Shown piece after piece: positions 1 to 14,106 of a stretch of DNA of 64,000 nucleotides. How positions within the stretch are numbered: position 1 is the stretch's first letter; every line of letters begins with the position of its first letter. The position numbers and the translations under genes were made by a program. Location of the stretch: NCBI GenBank assembly GCA_034687125.1, contig JAQGBZ010000065.1, positions 62,001-126,000 on the forward strand. The letters are read 5' to 3'. Source of the stretch: Neelides folsomi. Lineage: Eukaryota; Arthropoda; Collembola; Neelipleona; Neelidae. The notes under the pieces are model-generated. The model did not search any database. It had not been told where the DNA came from and saw only the letters and a list, made by a program, of their open reading frames with translations.

Positions 1-3000
1 AAACGGAGACACGATCGAATACAGGCGAAAAATGAGAACTCTCAAAGTCCGCACTCTAGACGAAACGAACAAAAAAATGCTGGTTGATGACAGTCAGAAT
101 GTTGCCAACTTGATGGTCGTCATTTGCACAAAAATGGGTTAGTTAAACTTAAAAATAAAGATTTTCATGTTTTCATTATTCTTGATGCATCTTGCAAAAC
201 ATTTATAAAAGGTACATAGCATAATACCATTTTTACAATATATTATTTTATAACAATGTTTTTGAATATTTTTTTTGTTTTTTCTTAAGGTATTACGAAT
301 CATGACGAATACAGCCTGGTTAGGGATTTACCTGAAGAAGCCGACCTACAAGGACGGCCAGAGAATTATGGAACCCTTACACTCAGAAGGAAAAGAGAAG
401 AAAAGGAAAGAGACGCGAAAATGGAACAACTAAGGAAAAAATTGAAAACGGATGACGAGAGTGAGTAAAGATTCTTTATCGAAAAAAGTCATGAAAAAAT
501 ATTAATTTTGTTTATTGATTTTTCTAGTCAATTGGGTTGATCACACAAAGACGTTGAGGGAACAAGGGATTGAAGAAGATGAAGTTCTTTTGCTTCGTCG
601 GAAGTTTTTCTTCTCAGATCAGAATATCGACTCTCATGACCCAGTTCAATTGAACCTTTTGTATGTTCAAGCGAGGGACGCCATTCTTGACGGCACTCAT
701 CCGATTACTCAGGAGAAAGCTTGTGAATTTGCCGGTATACAATGCCAAATTCAATTTGGAGATCACAATCCTTCCAAACATCGTCCGGGATATTTGGAGT
801 AAGTGAAAATATTATTTACAAGTTCTACCTTTCTATTATACAATTCTTAAAAAAATTCTATTATTTAGCATGTTTATTATATATATTTTTTCTATTATTC
901 AAGCAATTTCCATAATATTTATCAAATATAACTTTTTGTAGCTTGAAAGATTTTCTTCCTGCTGAATACGCGAAGAATAAAGGAGTAGAGAAAAAAGTGT
1001 TTTTGGAGCACAGGCGGCACATGGGTGAAGGAGATTTGGATGCTAAAGCCTTATATACAAAATCTGCAAGATCACTCGACACTTACGGCGTCACTTTCTT
1101 TCTCGTCAAAGAGAAGATGCAAGGAAAAAACAAACTTGTACCGCGGCTGTTGGGAGTTACAAAGGACTCAGTCCTGAGGCTCGATGAAAGAACTAAGGAA
1201 ATCCTCAAGACATGGCCATTGACAACTGTACGAAGATGGGCAGCCTCCCCCAACACCTTCACTCTCGACTTTGGAGATTACTCCGACAATTATTACAGTG
1301 TTCAGACGGCTGAAGGGGAACAAATTGCACAACTCATAGCTGGATACATTGACATTATTCTTAAAAAGGTAATATATTAAAATAATTATAATATTATATT
1401 TAATACACCTGTATTTAAATTAAATATATTTAATATATTTCATTGTCCAATTTTAGAAACAAGCAAAGGATCATTTGGGTATTGAAGGAGACGAAGGATC
1501 AACTTTGGTTGAAGATATGGTGAGTCCATTCAGGGCTCAAATTGTTCAACGACAATTGCCGGCAAAGCCGACACCACTCGTTACTGACTCTGTAGCGAAG
1601 CCGGCAGTGATGCACGCTGGGCCGAAAGGTAAATACAAGAGATGGGAATGAATTAGTATTAATTATATGAGGGTTTAGGTATTAATACAATCCATACGGG
1701 TCATATCCAAGGGGCAAAATATAGTACGATCCGAGGGCAACTCGACGTTGCTCATAGTCCACAACCTTCGGTAAGATATTTACAAGCCTTAGCCATACCT
1801 CAGCGTTTTCTCAACTCTAACTTTCGGCATTGCCATTTTAGCCTTAACAATTATTGGAATATAAAAATAAGCGGGTTTTTGATCTGACAAGGAAGTTAAT
1901 TCCTTGCTTAGCTAATTTTGCATAAAAGCTAAAATTGATTTTAACTTTTGAATCTAATTCATTAATTAACATTGAGTCTAATGTATCATGGTATGGCTAA
2001 GGCCGCTATACAAATTCTAATATTTCTCTCTCTTTCTGCATGCTTGCGTTACAATCAATTCAATTGATTACACGAATAGCTGGGATTTGCTATCTAAAAG
2101 GAAAACGAGTACGTTTTTTGAACTTTTCAATCTTTTTGATCAATTACCTTTTTATAACTTTTAAAATCAGTATGCATTTATTTGAGCTGACAATTTTAAA
2201 AGCTCAGTCTATGCTTCTGTGTAACTATAATATTATTAGCTGTATATAGTTACTTTTTGCAAAATTGACTAGTGATGTCTAACGATTTATCAAAGAATTA
2301 GATCAATTTATTTGAATAGTAGCTTGATGCTTGGTTAAACTCTTTGCAACATTTTGCTTTAAAAGGAGGGAGGTGAAAAGGATAGCGTGAGGAATATTAT
2401 GTTTCATTTATAGATTCAGCAAATGCACATGAGGGAATCGATGTCGGGGACTCAAAAGGCGTTAATGACCGGCCACGACGCGGTGTCAAGATCAATGGAG
2501 TATTTGGATTCTCCACTCAATCTGCCGCCTCTCGGCAACGATCCGGTGAGTCACTATGTGCTTCGCTACTCCCGTGTCACCCATTTCTCCTAAACGCCCA
2601 TCGACACTTCAGCCCTTCAACCCACTTCATTTTTCTCAATCTTCGCACGTCTCGATGACTGTGTAATGTGTCGCTTTATAGCCATAAGATATAATCTCTT
2701 AATCCATAATATTTTTCTAACCTGCACGGTGTGTCAAAGTAGAATTTGCATGTAAATTAATCTCAATTAATTCAGCTTATTATAAGTATTTGTAGATTTG
2801 TTTTAATCTTAGTACTTTTTTAGTTAGATAGTAGAAGATTTTAGACATTTACTATAAAATATAAGATTTTTTCAAATTAACTCAAAAGTTTCAATTAACT
2901 CTTTTAATTGAGTATAACACTTTAATATTTAACTGCATTTAACTATTTTAATCACATTGATTAATCAACATCAAAAACTATCAATTAATTACACCGATAT

Positions 3001-6000
3001 AACTAACATATCTATTTGATTATAAACTACGTACGAATTATTATAATGAGAATGAATAAAGAATATCGTCGGAGTATTATATACGAACTAACACCAAAGA
3101 TTTTATCCAAATTAAAAATGAATATATTATTATAATGACTCGTATTTAATGATCATTACTTAATGTTTTGCGTGCATGATATGATTAACTATTAGGCTTA
3201 AATAATTAAAAGTTGATTAGTTTGTATTTCTTCATTATTTCTGTCTTCATTTTCATGATCCATCATTGAATGAATATGAGAAATAAATTGGAACTCTTGA
3301 ACCTACTATCCTGTGTTTTGCTTATTCTTTGTGTTTTTTTCGTTTCCTTCCATCCTGAACCTTGGATTTCTCAACTTCCCTTCCTCAGTCTTATCTCAAT
3401 GGCTATAAAAGTCTCGATGGCGTGGGTGCATCATATCATTGGGCGGGTCTGGCATTGTGGGCGTGAGAGATCAACGCTTTCTCTTTAGGCTTCGAGGAAG
3501 TACAAGGAGACGAATCTATACTCGAAGAGGGAAAACGTGACGGTTCAGATTGCGGCCATGAGTGCAGCCACAGCCCACGTCGTTACAATGAGTTCTACGG
3601 ATGAAGTGGATGGCGGGGCTATGGGGGAGGTCGTGAGCACCATCAGCTCCGGCCTTCCCGATGTCGCCAAGGACGTCCGCATGATCGCCGCTCTCATGGA
3701 TGACAGCGGGGATAAACTCATCGATGCGACGAGGAAGCTCTGCCACGCGTTCTCGGACTTATTGCACGCCGCGGAGCCTGGCACGAAAGAAGTAATGATT
3801 AGGATTTTATTTAGCAACGTCATTTCTCATTCCTTTCACTTGTCTCACTCATTCGTTTACTTTCAGCCGAGACAAAGCCTGCTGAGTGCAGCCGGGAGAG
3901 TTGGAGACGCTTCTCGTGTCCTCCTCAATACAATCGGAGAGGGAGATGAAGGCCAGGACATTTTATTGGGATTGGCCAAGAATGTGGCAAACTTCTCGGC
4001 TGCTCTTGTTGTTCAAGCCAGGAAGTGTGCGGCCACAATCGATGAACCGCAGGAGAAGGAAGAAGTTATTTCCGCTGCGGCACAAACGGCCCTCTCGGCC
4101 TCGGAACTCGTTGCCTGTGCCAAAGTTGTGGCTCCCACGGTACATTTATAAACATTAATTTTATTTATGCTTCTTATGTTTATATAAACTGGAAAATGCC
4201 AAAAATTGTATAGTTCATCATTGTCAAACATTAAATTATAAATAACGTATATTATTAATTTAACTTGTGTTTATTTTACAAAGTTAAAGTAAACTTTTCT
4301 GAGGTTAAATTTGTATTTGCAGTCATCTTATTTTGAACGATAATTAATAAATGTTCTTTTTTTCATCTACAGATCAATAATAATAAATGCCGGGATGAGT
4401 TAATGGGAGCGACCAGACGGGTAGCCAATTCTGTAGAGACAGTATTGACCATTTGCAATCGTAATACAAAAGATGTGCATTTGAAAAGCGATCTTCAATC
4501 TGCTGCAAGAGATGTGTCCGAAAGTCTTAACCGGCTTCTTGATCATATTCGTCCTCCAACCCGAGCTTCAGTTCATGAGAGTGTTGAAGAAGGGGCTGTG
4601 GACACAATCCTGGTTGCGACTGACAAAATCATGTCAAGCGGAGATTCCGCTGATATGGTCCGCCAAGCAAGGATTTTGGCCCAAGCTACTGCACAACTAA
4701 TTCAAGCAATCAAAGGAGAAGCGGAAAAATCTCCAGATTCTGACCAACAAAGAAAACTCATCGCTGCGGCCAAAGTTCTTGCTGAGGCAACGTCTCGACT
4801 TGTGGAAGCTGCAAAGGCTTGTGCTTCCAATCCCAATGCTCCAAATTCACAAGATCTCCTTCGCCAAGCGGCTCAGGACTTAAGAGAAGCGACCAACATG
4901 GCTGCGGGAGGAGCTGTACAAAAGAAAAGCTTACGTCGCTTGGAATCTGCTGCAAAGAATGCTGCTTCTGCTGCTGCCCAAACCATTGCTGCATCTCAGA
5001 GTGCAAGTCCTCATTGTAACAATGCTACGACCAGGGATGCTATGAGTTCTGATTGCAGGTAATCTAAGTTGCTAATTTCAAGTGAACTATTAAACTAATT
5101 ATAATTATCGAAAAACATTTATTTAATAATATTATTTTATTAAATTAAACAGAGCTGTAGCAGATACAATTCCCAATTTGGTCAGTGCCGTTAAATCATC
5201 GTTGCATAGCGCAGATGAAGGGACCCAAATGGATCTCATGGAAGCGACTGACAAATTCATCAAACCATCCAACTCTCTTGTTTTTACAACGAAGCATGCG
5301 GCCAATTTCATTGAAGAACCTTCTGCTGCAAGACATTTAGGACAATGCTCTCAAAAATTGGCAGTGGAACTCGTGGAGCTTCGAACAGCTCTGGATAGAA
5401 TCAAAGCCGATTCTGGAATTTCTTCAATGACGGAATCAAGACATCAACTTGAAATTACTGCCACGAGAGTGAGAGAAATTAAAGAGGATATCATAGCATG
5501 CAAAAAGGCCATTTCACGAAGGGAATTAAGACCGCTTCCTGGGGATACACCGCAGAATGCAATCCAACGAATGACCTCAAGTGTGAAGAAAATCGGTCGT
5601 TGCATTGACACTTTAGTTGATTCCGCAGTAAAGTCAGATTCTGGAGGAACATTGAATTCAGCTCAAGGAGTGTCATCTGGATTGAGTGATCTTGTCAACG
5701 CATCCAGAGCGGTTTCTGCCACGTCTAACGAGCCAATGATTCTTCATGCCACTGAAGAAGTAATCGAAAGGAGCTGGACTCTTCTCAGGGAAACATCGAG
5801 CGTTCTTGGAGCAAATGAAAGTCCAGAAGAAAAAGAAATGCAATTGAATTCATTGGCCAAAGGTGTTCATGAGGCTTTGGCAAGAGTGACAGAATCGATT
5901 CCTGGCCAAAGGGATGTGGAGGATGCGATACAAGGAATTACAAATGCCAGTACGGTCTTAGATGACGATCTTTCGACATATAAATCACCAGTTGGGAAAA

Positions 6001-9000
6001 ATTTTGGGTAATAAACAATTTTAACATCTTTTCATTATTTTCACAAAAATTATAAAACCCTTACTCTAAATAAAAGAAACGTACATAATTTATATATTAA
6101 TAATATTTTATTTTAGACAACTTCAAACAGAAATTCAACATCTTGCAGCAGATGTTATGGATTCAACAAATGAAGTTGTTGCAGCGGCTCCGAATCCAGC
6201 AAAACTCGGTGGAGAGTCGAAATATTTTAGTGGGAAAGTAACCCAACTCATCCATACTGGCTATTCATTGGCAAACACCCAAGAGGATATTCAAGTCCGT
6301 GAAGAAATTATTCTCACACTTAAGAACGTGTCAATTGTCACATCAAATCTCCTCGTAGTGGCCAAATCCGTTTCAGCAAATCCAGATGCTCCTGGTGTTA
6401 AAAACCAGCTCTCTTCCGCTTCAAGGTATGGTGAACAAATTAATTCAATAAATCATCAAATCATCACAAGTTTTAAAAAATGTTTACAAATTGTTCAATG
6501 TTGTTTTTAACAGGGATGTCGGCGAATCACTAAATCAACTTATTGATGCATGTTCCTCAGCCGCTCCAGGGCAAAAAGAATGTGACAATGCAGTCCGACG
6601 TATTCAAGCACTCAGGTCACTTTTAGACAATCCCAATGAACCTATCAACGCGTCTTCCTATTTCGACTGTCAACAAAACGTCGTAGAAAAGTCTAAGCTT
6701 TTAGGTAACTTTATTATAATAAAAGATTTAAAGACAAAAATAAAAAAGACTTGAATTACAACTAATATTCAAACCTAATTGTTTAATAATTAAATTAATA
6801 ATTATAATTTTAGGCGACAGCATGACCGGTATAGCAAACTATGCAAAAGAGGGCCGCCTCGACAATTTTGGTTCCTCAGTCAATTCTGCGGCGGATGCCA
6901 TTTGTGGGTTAATTGACAGTTCAGTTCAAGCTGCCTATCTGATTGCATCTGCAGAACCAACCTCAGTGGCTGGGCGTCCCGGCTTAGTCGACATGAATCA
7001 AATTAATCAATCAACCGCAAACATCAAAGCAGCCTGTCAAACCTTAGGAACTCCCAATGTGAGTCATCAGCAAGTTCTCTCCGCTGCGACGACAATTGCC
7101 AAACATACTTCTTCGCTTTGCACTTCTTGCCGAGTGGCTTCTGAACGAACGAACGATGCTGCAATTAAAAGGCAATTTGTTCAAATGGCCAAAGATGTGG
7201 CAAATGCCACGGCTTCACTTGTAAAAGAAATCAAAGGTAATGATTTTTAATTTTCACAATATCTACTCATTTTTACCTAAATAATAATTATTATTTATTT
7301 ATTAATTATTTAAGCAATCGACCATGATCAATCAGCAGATAAACGAGAGGCTTGTGGGAAAGCTACGAATTTACTTGTTCGATCTGTCAATTCCCTCGTT
7401 TCCTATGCATCTCAGCCTGAGTTTGCATCTGTTCCAGCCAAAATTAGCGTTAAGGGAAGAGCGAACCAAGAGCCGATAATCTCCTCTGGAAGGAACGTGA
7501 TAGAAGGCTCATGCAACATGCTTCAAGCTGCCAAATCACTTGCTGTTAATCCAAAGGATCCTCCAACATGGCAGCAGCTCGCTCATCACTCAAAACATGT
7601 TTCAGATTCTATTAAAAAACTCGTTACAGCTCTGAGGTTGGTTAAAATATAAATAACGTTTTTAAATAATAAATAATTAAATAATTAGTTTGATATCATT
7701 TCTGGATAGCACTACTCTTGCGTACTTTGGACTTGGATATGGAAATAAATAGATTTTTTGTCATTTTAGGGAAAAAGCCCCAGGTCAAAAAGAGTGTGAG
7801 TTTGCTGTTGAGAAACTTAAAGATTGTTTAAGGGAATTACACGAAGCGTCCCATGCTGCCGTCTCTCAGAATTTAGTACCAAGGAAGGACAATACGCTTA
7901 AAGGGTTTGTTCAAAGCGCTGAAAATGGTGTGCGAATGGCTGAAGAACATATTGGACCTTTAAGAGACGCTGGAAAGTCTCAGGCTGAGAACCTTGGCCA
8001 TCAGGTTACATCAATGGTTGCAATCGTTGATAATCTTGTGGGAAATGTGGTCGGAGCTGCGTCCAGCATAACCGAAACAAAGGAACAGTTCAATTTATTG
8101 GAAAGAGGACGAACGGTGGTTGAGAGTTGTGTTCAATACATTTGCGCTGCAAAGGAGTCTGGTGGAAATACAAAATCAACGACACTTCATTCTGAAATTG
8201 ACATGAGCGCTCAGGTATAATTTATTTTTAAAAAACTTAAATTAATTATTTTTATAATTGTTCTCGTTTATGTTTAATAAATTCAATAATTGACTAATTT
8301 GAGATGAATTTTTTTAATTTTTGCAGTGTTTTCAAGAAGGATTAGATGATTTGAAATCTTCACTTGAGCGTATTTCATCAGGAGCTGGGTCATTTGTTAC
8401 CTCAATAAGCGAGTCAATTGCCGCCTCAATGGTCAAACTCGACCAGTCAAACATCCCAAGAAATGTTTCTGAAAATTACGTTGACTATCATTCAAGAATG
8501 GTTTCAGCAGCAAAAGAAATCGCCAGACTTTCCCAAGAAATGGTGTCCAAATCAACTCTTGAACCAAATCAAATCCCCAATATATCATCAGAGATTTCAA
8601 GGTATTACATCCAATTGGCTAATGATGCGAGAGGGGCCGTTGCCACGATCCTCTCACAAGACGTTGCTGTGAGGATCAGATGCGGCGTTCAGGATCTCGG
8701 ACGTGCAACGATTGACCTTGTAAGATGCGGCGGAGCTTTACAATTTTCACCTGGGGATTCTTTCGCCCAACGAGATTTGTCAGATGCAAACCGTGTGGTT
8801 TCTGAGAAAGTTTCTGATATCCTTGCTGCACTTCAAGCTGGTTCTCGAGGAACTCAAGCTTGTATCAATGCCGCTTCAACGGTTTCTGGCATTATTGGGG
8901 ATTTAGACACAACCATTATGTTCGCCACTGCTGGGACACTCCATGCTGAAGGAGATGAAACATTTGCTGATCATCGAGAAAATATTCTTAAAACTGCAAA

Positions 9001-12000
9001 AGCACTTGTTGAAGATACAAAGACTCTTGTTGCAGGTAAAAATCATTTAATTTTTGAGTTGATAATGAAGTAATTTAATAACTTAAACTACAGTCGAAGA
9101 AGTAACTTTAAATTACTTTAAATTATTATTTATTTAACGATATTTATTAATTTAAAGGAGCGGCATCAACTCAAGAGCAATTGGCTGTTGCGGCTCAAAA
9201 TGCTGTGGCTACCATTGTGCAATTAGCAGAAGCTGTGAAATTCGGAGCTGCGAGCCTTGGCTCCAACAACCCTGAGTCACAAGTAATGCTAATCAATGCA
9301 GTGAGAGATGTAGCTGGGGCTCTTTACGACTTGATCCACGCCACCAAGTCGGCCGCAGGGAAAGGGCCTCATGATCCCTCCATGATTTCCCTTAAGGAGT
9401 CGGCAAAGGTAATTACGACTACCGTTTATGCCTCGCTTTCCGAATTGGTTTCTTTTTGAGACTCCTTCTTTGACATAGTGAAGAATTTTTTCTTTCATTA
9501 AATTACCATTTGATGAGTGAGTTTTATTTTAACTCCGAGCAACTCTTTAAAATAATAGAGTTTCTTTTAATCCCCAAACTTAATTAGACCAATAATTAAT
9601 TAATGACGTGAGGTTTGTGTGTGTGGGTTGAGGACGTGGAGGTAGATGAGATGATGCGGGAAGTGAGGATGATGGAGGAAATGGACGTGGAGGAGGAAGG
9701 CCTCTGCCTCACCTCTGACCAAGACGTCGAAGACGAATTGATCCTCAGACTCTGCACGGACTCCAATAACTCATAACAACTCGAATCACAAATATCTCTC
9801 GTCACATTCTACATTTTTACTCCATGAATTCAAAATTAATGCTAAATCACACATACTATTAGTATATAAATAATTATTATTATTTGCAAGTCTTTACCAA
9901 TTTCTTTTTTAGTTGATCAATTATGTTAGAATGTTTTATCTTGTATTATAAGATTCGTTTTTTGGAGTTTAATTTTCATTTAAATTATTTAACTAATCAT
10001 CGTAAATCAATATTAGCCATCATAAAAAGTTTGTTTTAAATTGTTAGTTTTATGTTATTTATTCAAAATATTCGGATTTTAAACTTTGAAATTTTATCGA
10101 AATACAACTTGTATTGTATGGTGAATCATTAGATCATTTATTTATTATCGAACAAACAGTCATTGAATCTCTTTATTTGTAACAAAACAGAAGGTAAGAC
10201 AATTTGAGTTCTTGCTCTTATGAGACTGTTTTGTTGGCATCTTCAAGTATGGTAGTTTTATGTTGGTATTGAACTGTTGTTGAGTCCGTCGCATCCATCT
10301 CACCCAAAGTAGAAGTTTTTAACAATTTTAAGCTAATCGTTTAATCAGAATTTAGCATAGTCGAAAAGATTGTTGTTCAGTCATTAAATGCAAACATTTT
10401 TTTGGAAATTTGTGAAGTTGTGAAATTTAATCAAATAATGACACTCACATTGGCATCATTAATAAAGAATGACTTTATATTTTGTTCGTGTAATGTAATT
10501 TTTAATGGCTTGGTTTAATAAGGATTTATGTTAAATAGATCATGGTGACAAATGTGACTTCTCTTCTCAAAACCGTGAAAGCTGTTGAAGATGAACATAC
10601 TCGGGGTACCAGAGCTCTTGAAGCCACCATTGAAGCAATTTCACAAGAAATTAGAGTAAGATCATTTTTTCCAAACTTAACTTAACTCTTACGTTAAAGG
10701 CAGTTGAATGCATCTAATGTATTAATTAGAACTATTTAATTTATTTAATTTTTATTTATTATTTGAATAGGCATTCGACTCACCTGAAGTTCCTCGAGGA
10801 CGAGTAATCACCCCGGATGAATTAGTAAGAACGACGAAACCAGTGATGATGGCTACTGCTAAAGCCGTCTCGGCCGGATTCAGCTGCAAACAAGATGACG
10901 TAATTGTGGCAGCGAATATGGGCAGGAAGGCCATTTCAGATTTGCTCACTTCGTCCAAATCGGCGGCTTACGCTGTTGAGGGAGATATCAGGGAAAGGCT
11001 TTTGCTCGAAGCAAGGAAGGTTGGACTGAACTACAGGGAACTTCTTCAATATGTCCTTCATGCCATTCTCCATCCTGGGGAAGATGTGAAAGAAAAATTG
11101 TCAGCGAGATCGAGAAACATTGCCACTGCTGTAACAGATCTCGTCGCTGTTGCTCAACTCATGAAAGGTATTTTAATTGCACTTACAAAATTACTAAATG
11201 TTTTAAATAAACCATTCAGCCAGAATAATTATTGCGTTCAACTAAACAATTGAGAGAGAAATGCACTTTAAATATAAAAATTCAATATTTAATCAAGAAT
11301 CTAATTAAAATTAAAAGTTTCTAATAATGGTTGATCCTAATATCTGAATGTGATTATTTACTAAATCTTTTTTTTTGAAACTTAAAACATAATTAATTGT
11401 CTTTGAATCACATCAAGTGCCGTTTAAAGGCTTAAACAATGAATGCCTAAAAACTTCTGAAAAACATGAAGAAATAGCACAGCTTTGTCAAGGTATAATT
11501 AAATGTCTTTTTGTTTGTTTTTCACTTGTTGTTGACTCACAAAGTTGTAACGAACCAGCTATCAGCAAATCCGATGCTTGGTCATGCAATGCGACACTCG
11601 CACAATAATCACAAAACTGAAGGTTTGTTCATCTCTTCTCAAGAATTCAAACATCGATCATTTTGTTACATTTATTTTTAATCCAAACGTTCTTTTACAT
11701 TTGCCTCCTTTGTTGCATGAACTCTCTTTTGGCATGATGATGTTGCGGATTTAACATTTAAAAATACTTCCAATGTATTAGCTTCAAAATCAGCTTTTCT
11801 TTGTTTAATTTTTTAATCGTCTACTTTACATGACACACGATCTGAACAATTAACATTAACACATAATTTGATATCTAAATATTTAGTTAATTACATTAGA
11901 GTATTTTTTTGATAAATAGGGAGCGAATTTGAAGACCCGGAAGATCCCACGGTTATTGCTGAGAATGAACTACTTGGAGCTGCGAATTCAATTGACGCTG

Positions 12001-14106
12001 CGGCCAAGAAGCTTGAAAAGCTTCGACCCAGACAATCCATCAAGGTGAGATTCAAATACATCTATGAATATTTTTTCAGGACTTCAAGACTGAAGCTCAC
12101 TTCAATACATGGACATGGGATCTTGAAATTCTCTTTAAGATATGTTTGATATTCTTGGTTGTTGATTCTTTCAACCGGAATGCAAACATATTATATGGCG
12201 AATTTTCTTATTCAACGCAAGTCTTCAAAATAAAATCGCGACACATAATTCGATCTACATATTAATTATTCAGTTAATTGTATAAAATATTTATAATTTA
12301 ATAATATTATTGGAATTTGTTCATTTTATTTAGGAAGCGGATGAGACTCTCAACTTTGATGAAATGATTCTTGAAGCTGCAAAGTCAATCGCAGCCGCCA
12401 CTTCTGCACTTGTCAAAGCTGCCTCAGCCGCTCAAAGAGAATTGATTGACACCGGACGTGTAAGCAGGAAACCAACAAGTGACTCTGATGACGGCCAATG
12501 GTCCGAGGGACTTGTCTCAGCTGCTCAAATGGTCGCAGCTGCGACACATTCTCTCGTTGAAGCCGCAAACTCTCTTGTTTTGGGCCAAGCGACCGAAGAG
12601 AAGCTCATTTCTGCGGCGAAGCAAGTTGCTTCATCCACTGCCCAGCTTCTTGTGGCTTGTAAAGTGAAAGCTTCACCTGATAGCGACGCCACAAGGAGAC
12701 TCCAAGCTGCTGGAAATGCTGTCAAAAGAGCCACTGACAATTTGGTCAAAGCTGCCCAACAAGTTTTGGCCCAAGAAGAAGAACGTCAACTTGTCCTTAA
12801 TAGGAAAATTGTTGGTGGGATTGCTCAGGAAATTAATGCAAGATCAGAAGTATTGAAAATTGAACGACAGTTGGATGAAGCTCGGTCGAAATTGGCTGCC
12901 ATTCGGAAAGCTAAATATCAGGAGAAGACGGGAGGAACTGCAGGTTTCACTGATGACTCTGATGTTGAAATTGACACCCATGAAACCTCACGGTATTTAA
13001 TTTATTAGAAATTATAAACTTATTCATTACTCATTACTACTCATGACATTCACACTTTAGTCACAATTCTTACTTTGCCTTTGCCAAGGCCTCATTGACT
13101 CTAATTTCACTTCAAAATTCTTTGCTTTTTTTATTGTGATGTTCGATCTTTTGACACGCGTATGAAGTTCAGTGAGTTTAGACAAAACGACAAGAGATAT
13201 ACTTTTTGAACAAAATTTTATCAGATTTTGATAATTTTTACACAAAAATTTTTTAAACACATTTTTTTCAATCGTTCAAAGAATTAAGAAAATTCATTTT
13301 TCGAACATTCGAATACATTTTTGGACATTCAAATTAAAAAGTTCTAATATTGCATGAATTGATGGGTTGATGATGAATGTTAAGAACCTTGTGGGCATTT
13401 CAGGCTCGATTCATTGCTAGAATCTTCTGCAGAAAGAATTCAGACTACAACTAGCTCATTGAACCTCATGCGTCAGCATCAAAGGGAGAGCGGTCCGCCG
13501 CCCCCACTGCCACCGCACCCGCTTGGCTATCCATCCACTTCCACACCTTTAAAACCAATCATTTCTCCGAAGCCAGGTTCAGAGAGGAAGCTGAATAACT
13601 CCTCTCCCGCCTACAGCACGATCTCCAATGATTCTTATCAGACGATCAACTTCCCTCCCACTCACAACAACGTTCCTGTTCCACCTGTTAGGAACTTCCA
13701 GCAGTCCTTCGTCTCAGCCCATCAGAAAACCTATGGGGACAGTGAGGATTTGTATTCTCATCCTATCTCAACACCTGGGTCTTCTCATGCTTCTACTCCT
13801 GCCCCGACGCCCATGATGAAAACTTTTATGAAACCCTCACAATTTTATTCACCAAATCCTCAACAACCGGGAGCAAAAATTTATAGTCCGATTTCTCCAC
13901 AACCACCCGGCATGGGAGGAAATTCATACCATCAGGAAAGTTCTCATTATGACTCAGGACCACATGAGTCGGAGCAGGTGTATGAGACGGCTGGATCAGA
14001 CGGCGGAAGTGTCTTTAAAAGAGTCTTCCAAAAACAACAACAATCTTCATCGAGCCAAGTCACGAGTTCGAGGAAGATGTTCCAACAAAAGCAAAACGAG
14101 GGATGA
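1..14106 (+). CDS. rhea: Talin (5'-partial)
   Basis: Talin links integrin tails to actin at adhesion sites. Exons: 1-137, 290-460, 528-798, 942-1368, 1457-1628, 1679-1770, 2414-2545, 3489-3791, 3867-4139, 4373-5058, 5153-6007, 6117-6425, 6514-6704, 6814-7236, 7315-7636, 7770-8214, 8327-9035, 9158-9408, 10539-10655, 10771-11167, 11920-12044, 12334-12992, 13404-14106. The frame runs unbroken from base 2 for about 2722 residues. The window opens inside FERM F1 (NGDTIEYRRK), so roughly the first 75 residues are upstream. F2 and F3 follow; F3 holds the integrin-binding PTB-like fold (RRWAASPNTFTLDFGDY) and ends near residue 335. Then comes an alanine-rich helical rod, the I/LWEQ actin-binding module (about residues 2270-2450) and a dimerisation helix. 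The last ~230 residues form a Pro/Ser/Gln-rich tail that vertebrate talins lack but insect talin has. Identity is secure; individual splice sites are read by eye. Confidence 0.96.
2546..3488 (+). other. Long talin intron
   Basis: A 943-base intron between two in-phase rod exons. It is AT-rich with a short C-rich patch near 2560-2650. I see no exon-like frame with usable splice sites in it. Confidence 0.7.
9633..9776 (+). CDS. rhea: Possible alternative terminal exon of talin
   Basis: Inside the 1.1-kb intron 9409-10538 there is a GC- and purine-rich island. It reads open for 47 codons and ends at TAA (9774-9776). An AG at 9631-9632 would be the acceptor, and the frame joins the exon ending at 9408 in phase 0. 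The peptide is very acidic (DVEVDEMMREVRMMEEMD, then an LCLTSDQDVEDELILRLC stretch). Base composition differs sharply from the surrounding intron, and no donor is seen before the stop. If used, it would give a talin ending after the rod's late bundles without the I/LWEQ actin site. The acceptor's pyrimidine tract is mediocre and expression is unknown. Confidence 0.35.
   Translation, partial: DVEVDEMMREVRMMEEMDVEEEGLCLTSDQDVEDELILRLCTDSNNS
9777..10538 (+). other. Remainder of the long talin intron
   Basis: AT-rich sequence with no exon-like frame or strong repeat. The next constitutive exon begins at 10539 after an AG. Confidence 0.6.
11168..11919 (+). other. Long talin intron
   Basis: A 752-base intron before the exon encoding the DPEDPTVIAENELLGAA motif. 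An open stretch near 11417-11608 lacks coding character, and the flanking exons already join in frame without it. Confidence 0.6.

Noticed and set aside
3516..4231. Minus-strand frames across talin rod exons
   Set aside because: They are antisense shadows of GC-richer talin coding exons.
11417..11608. Possible extra talin exon
   Set aside because: The exons at 11167 and 11920 already join in phase at a position conserved in talins, and the candidate has no talin-like sequence.
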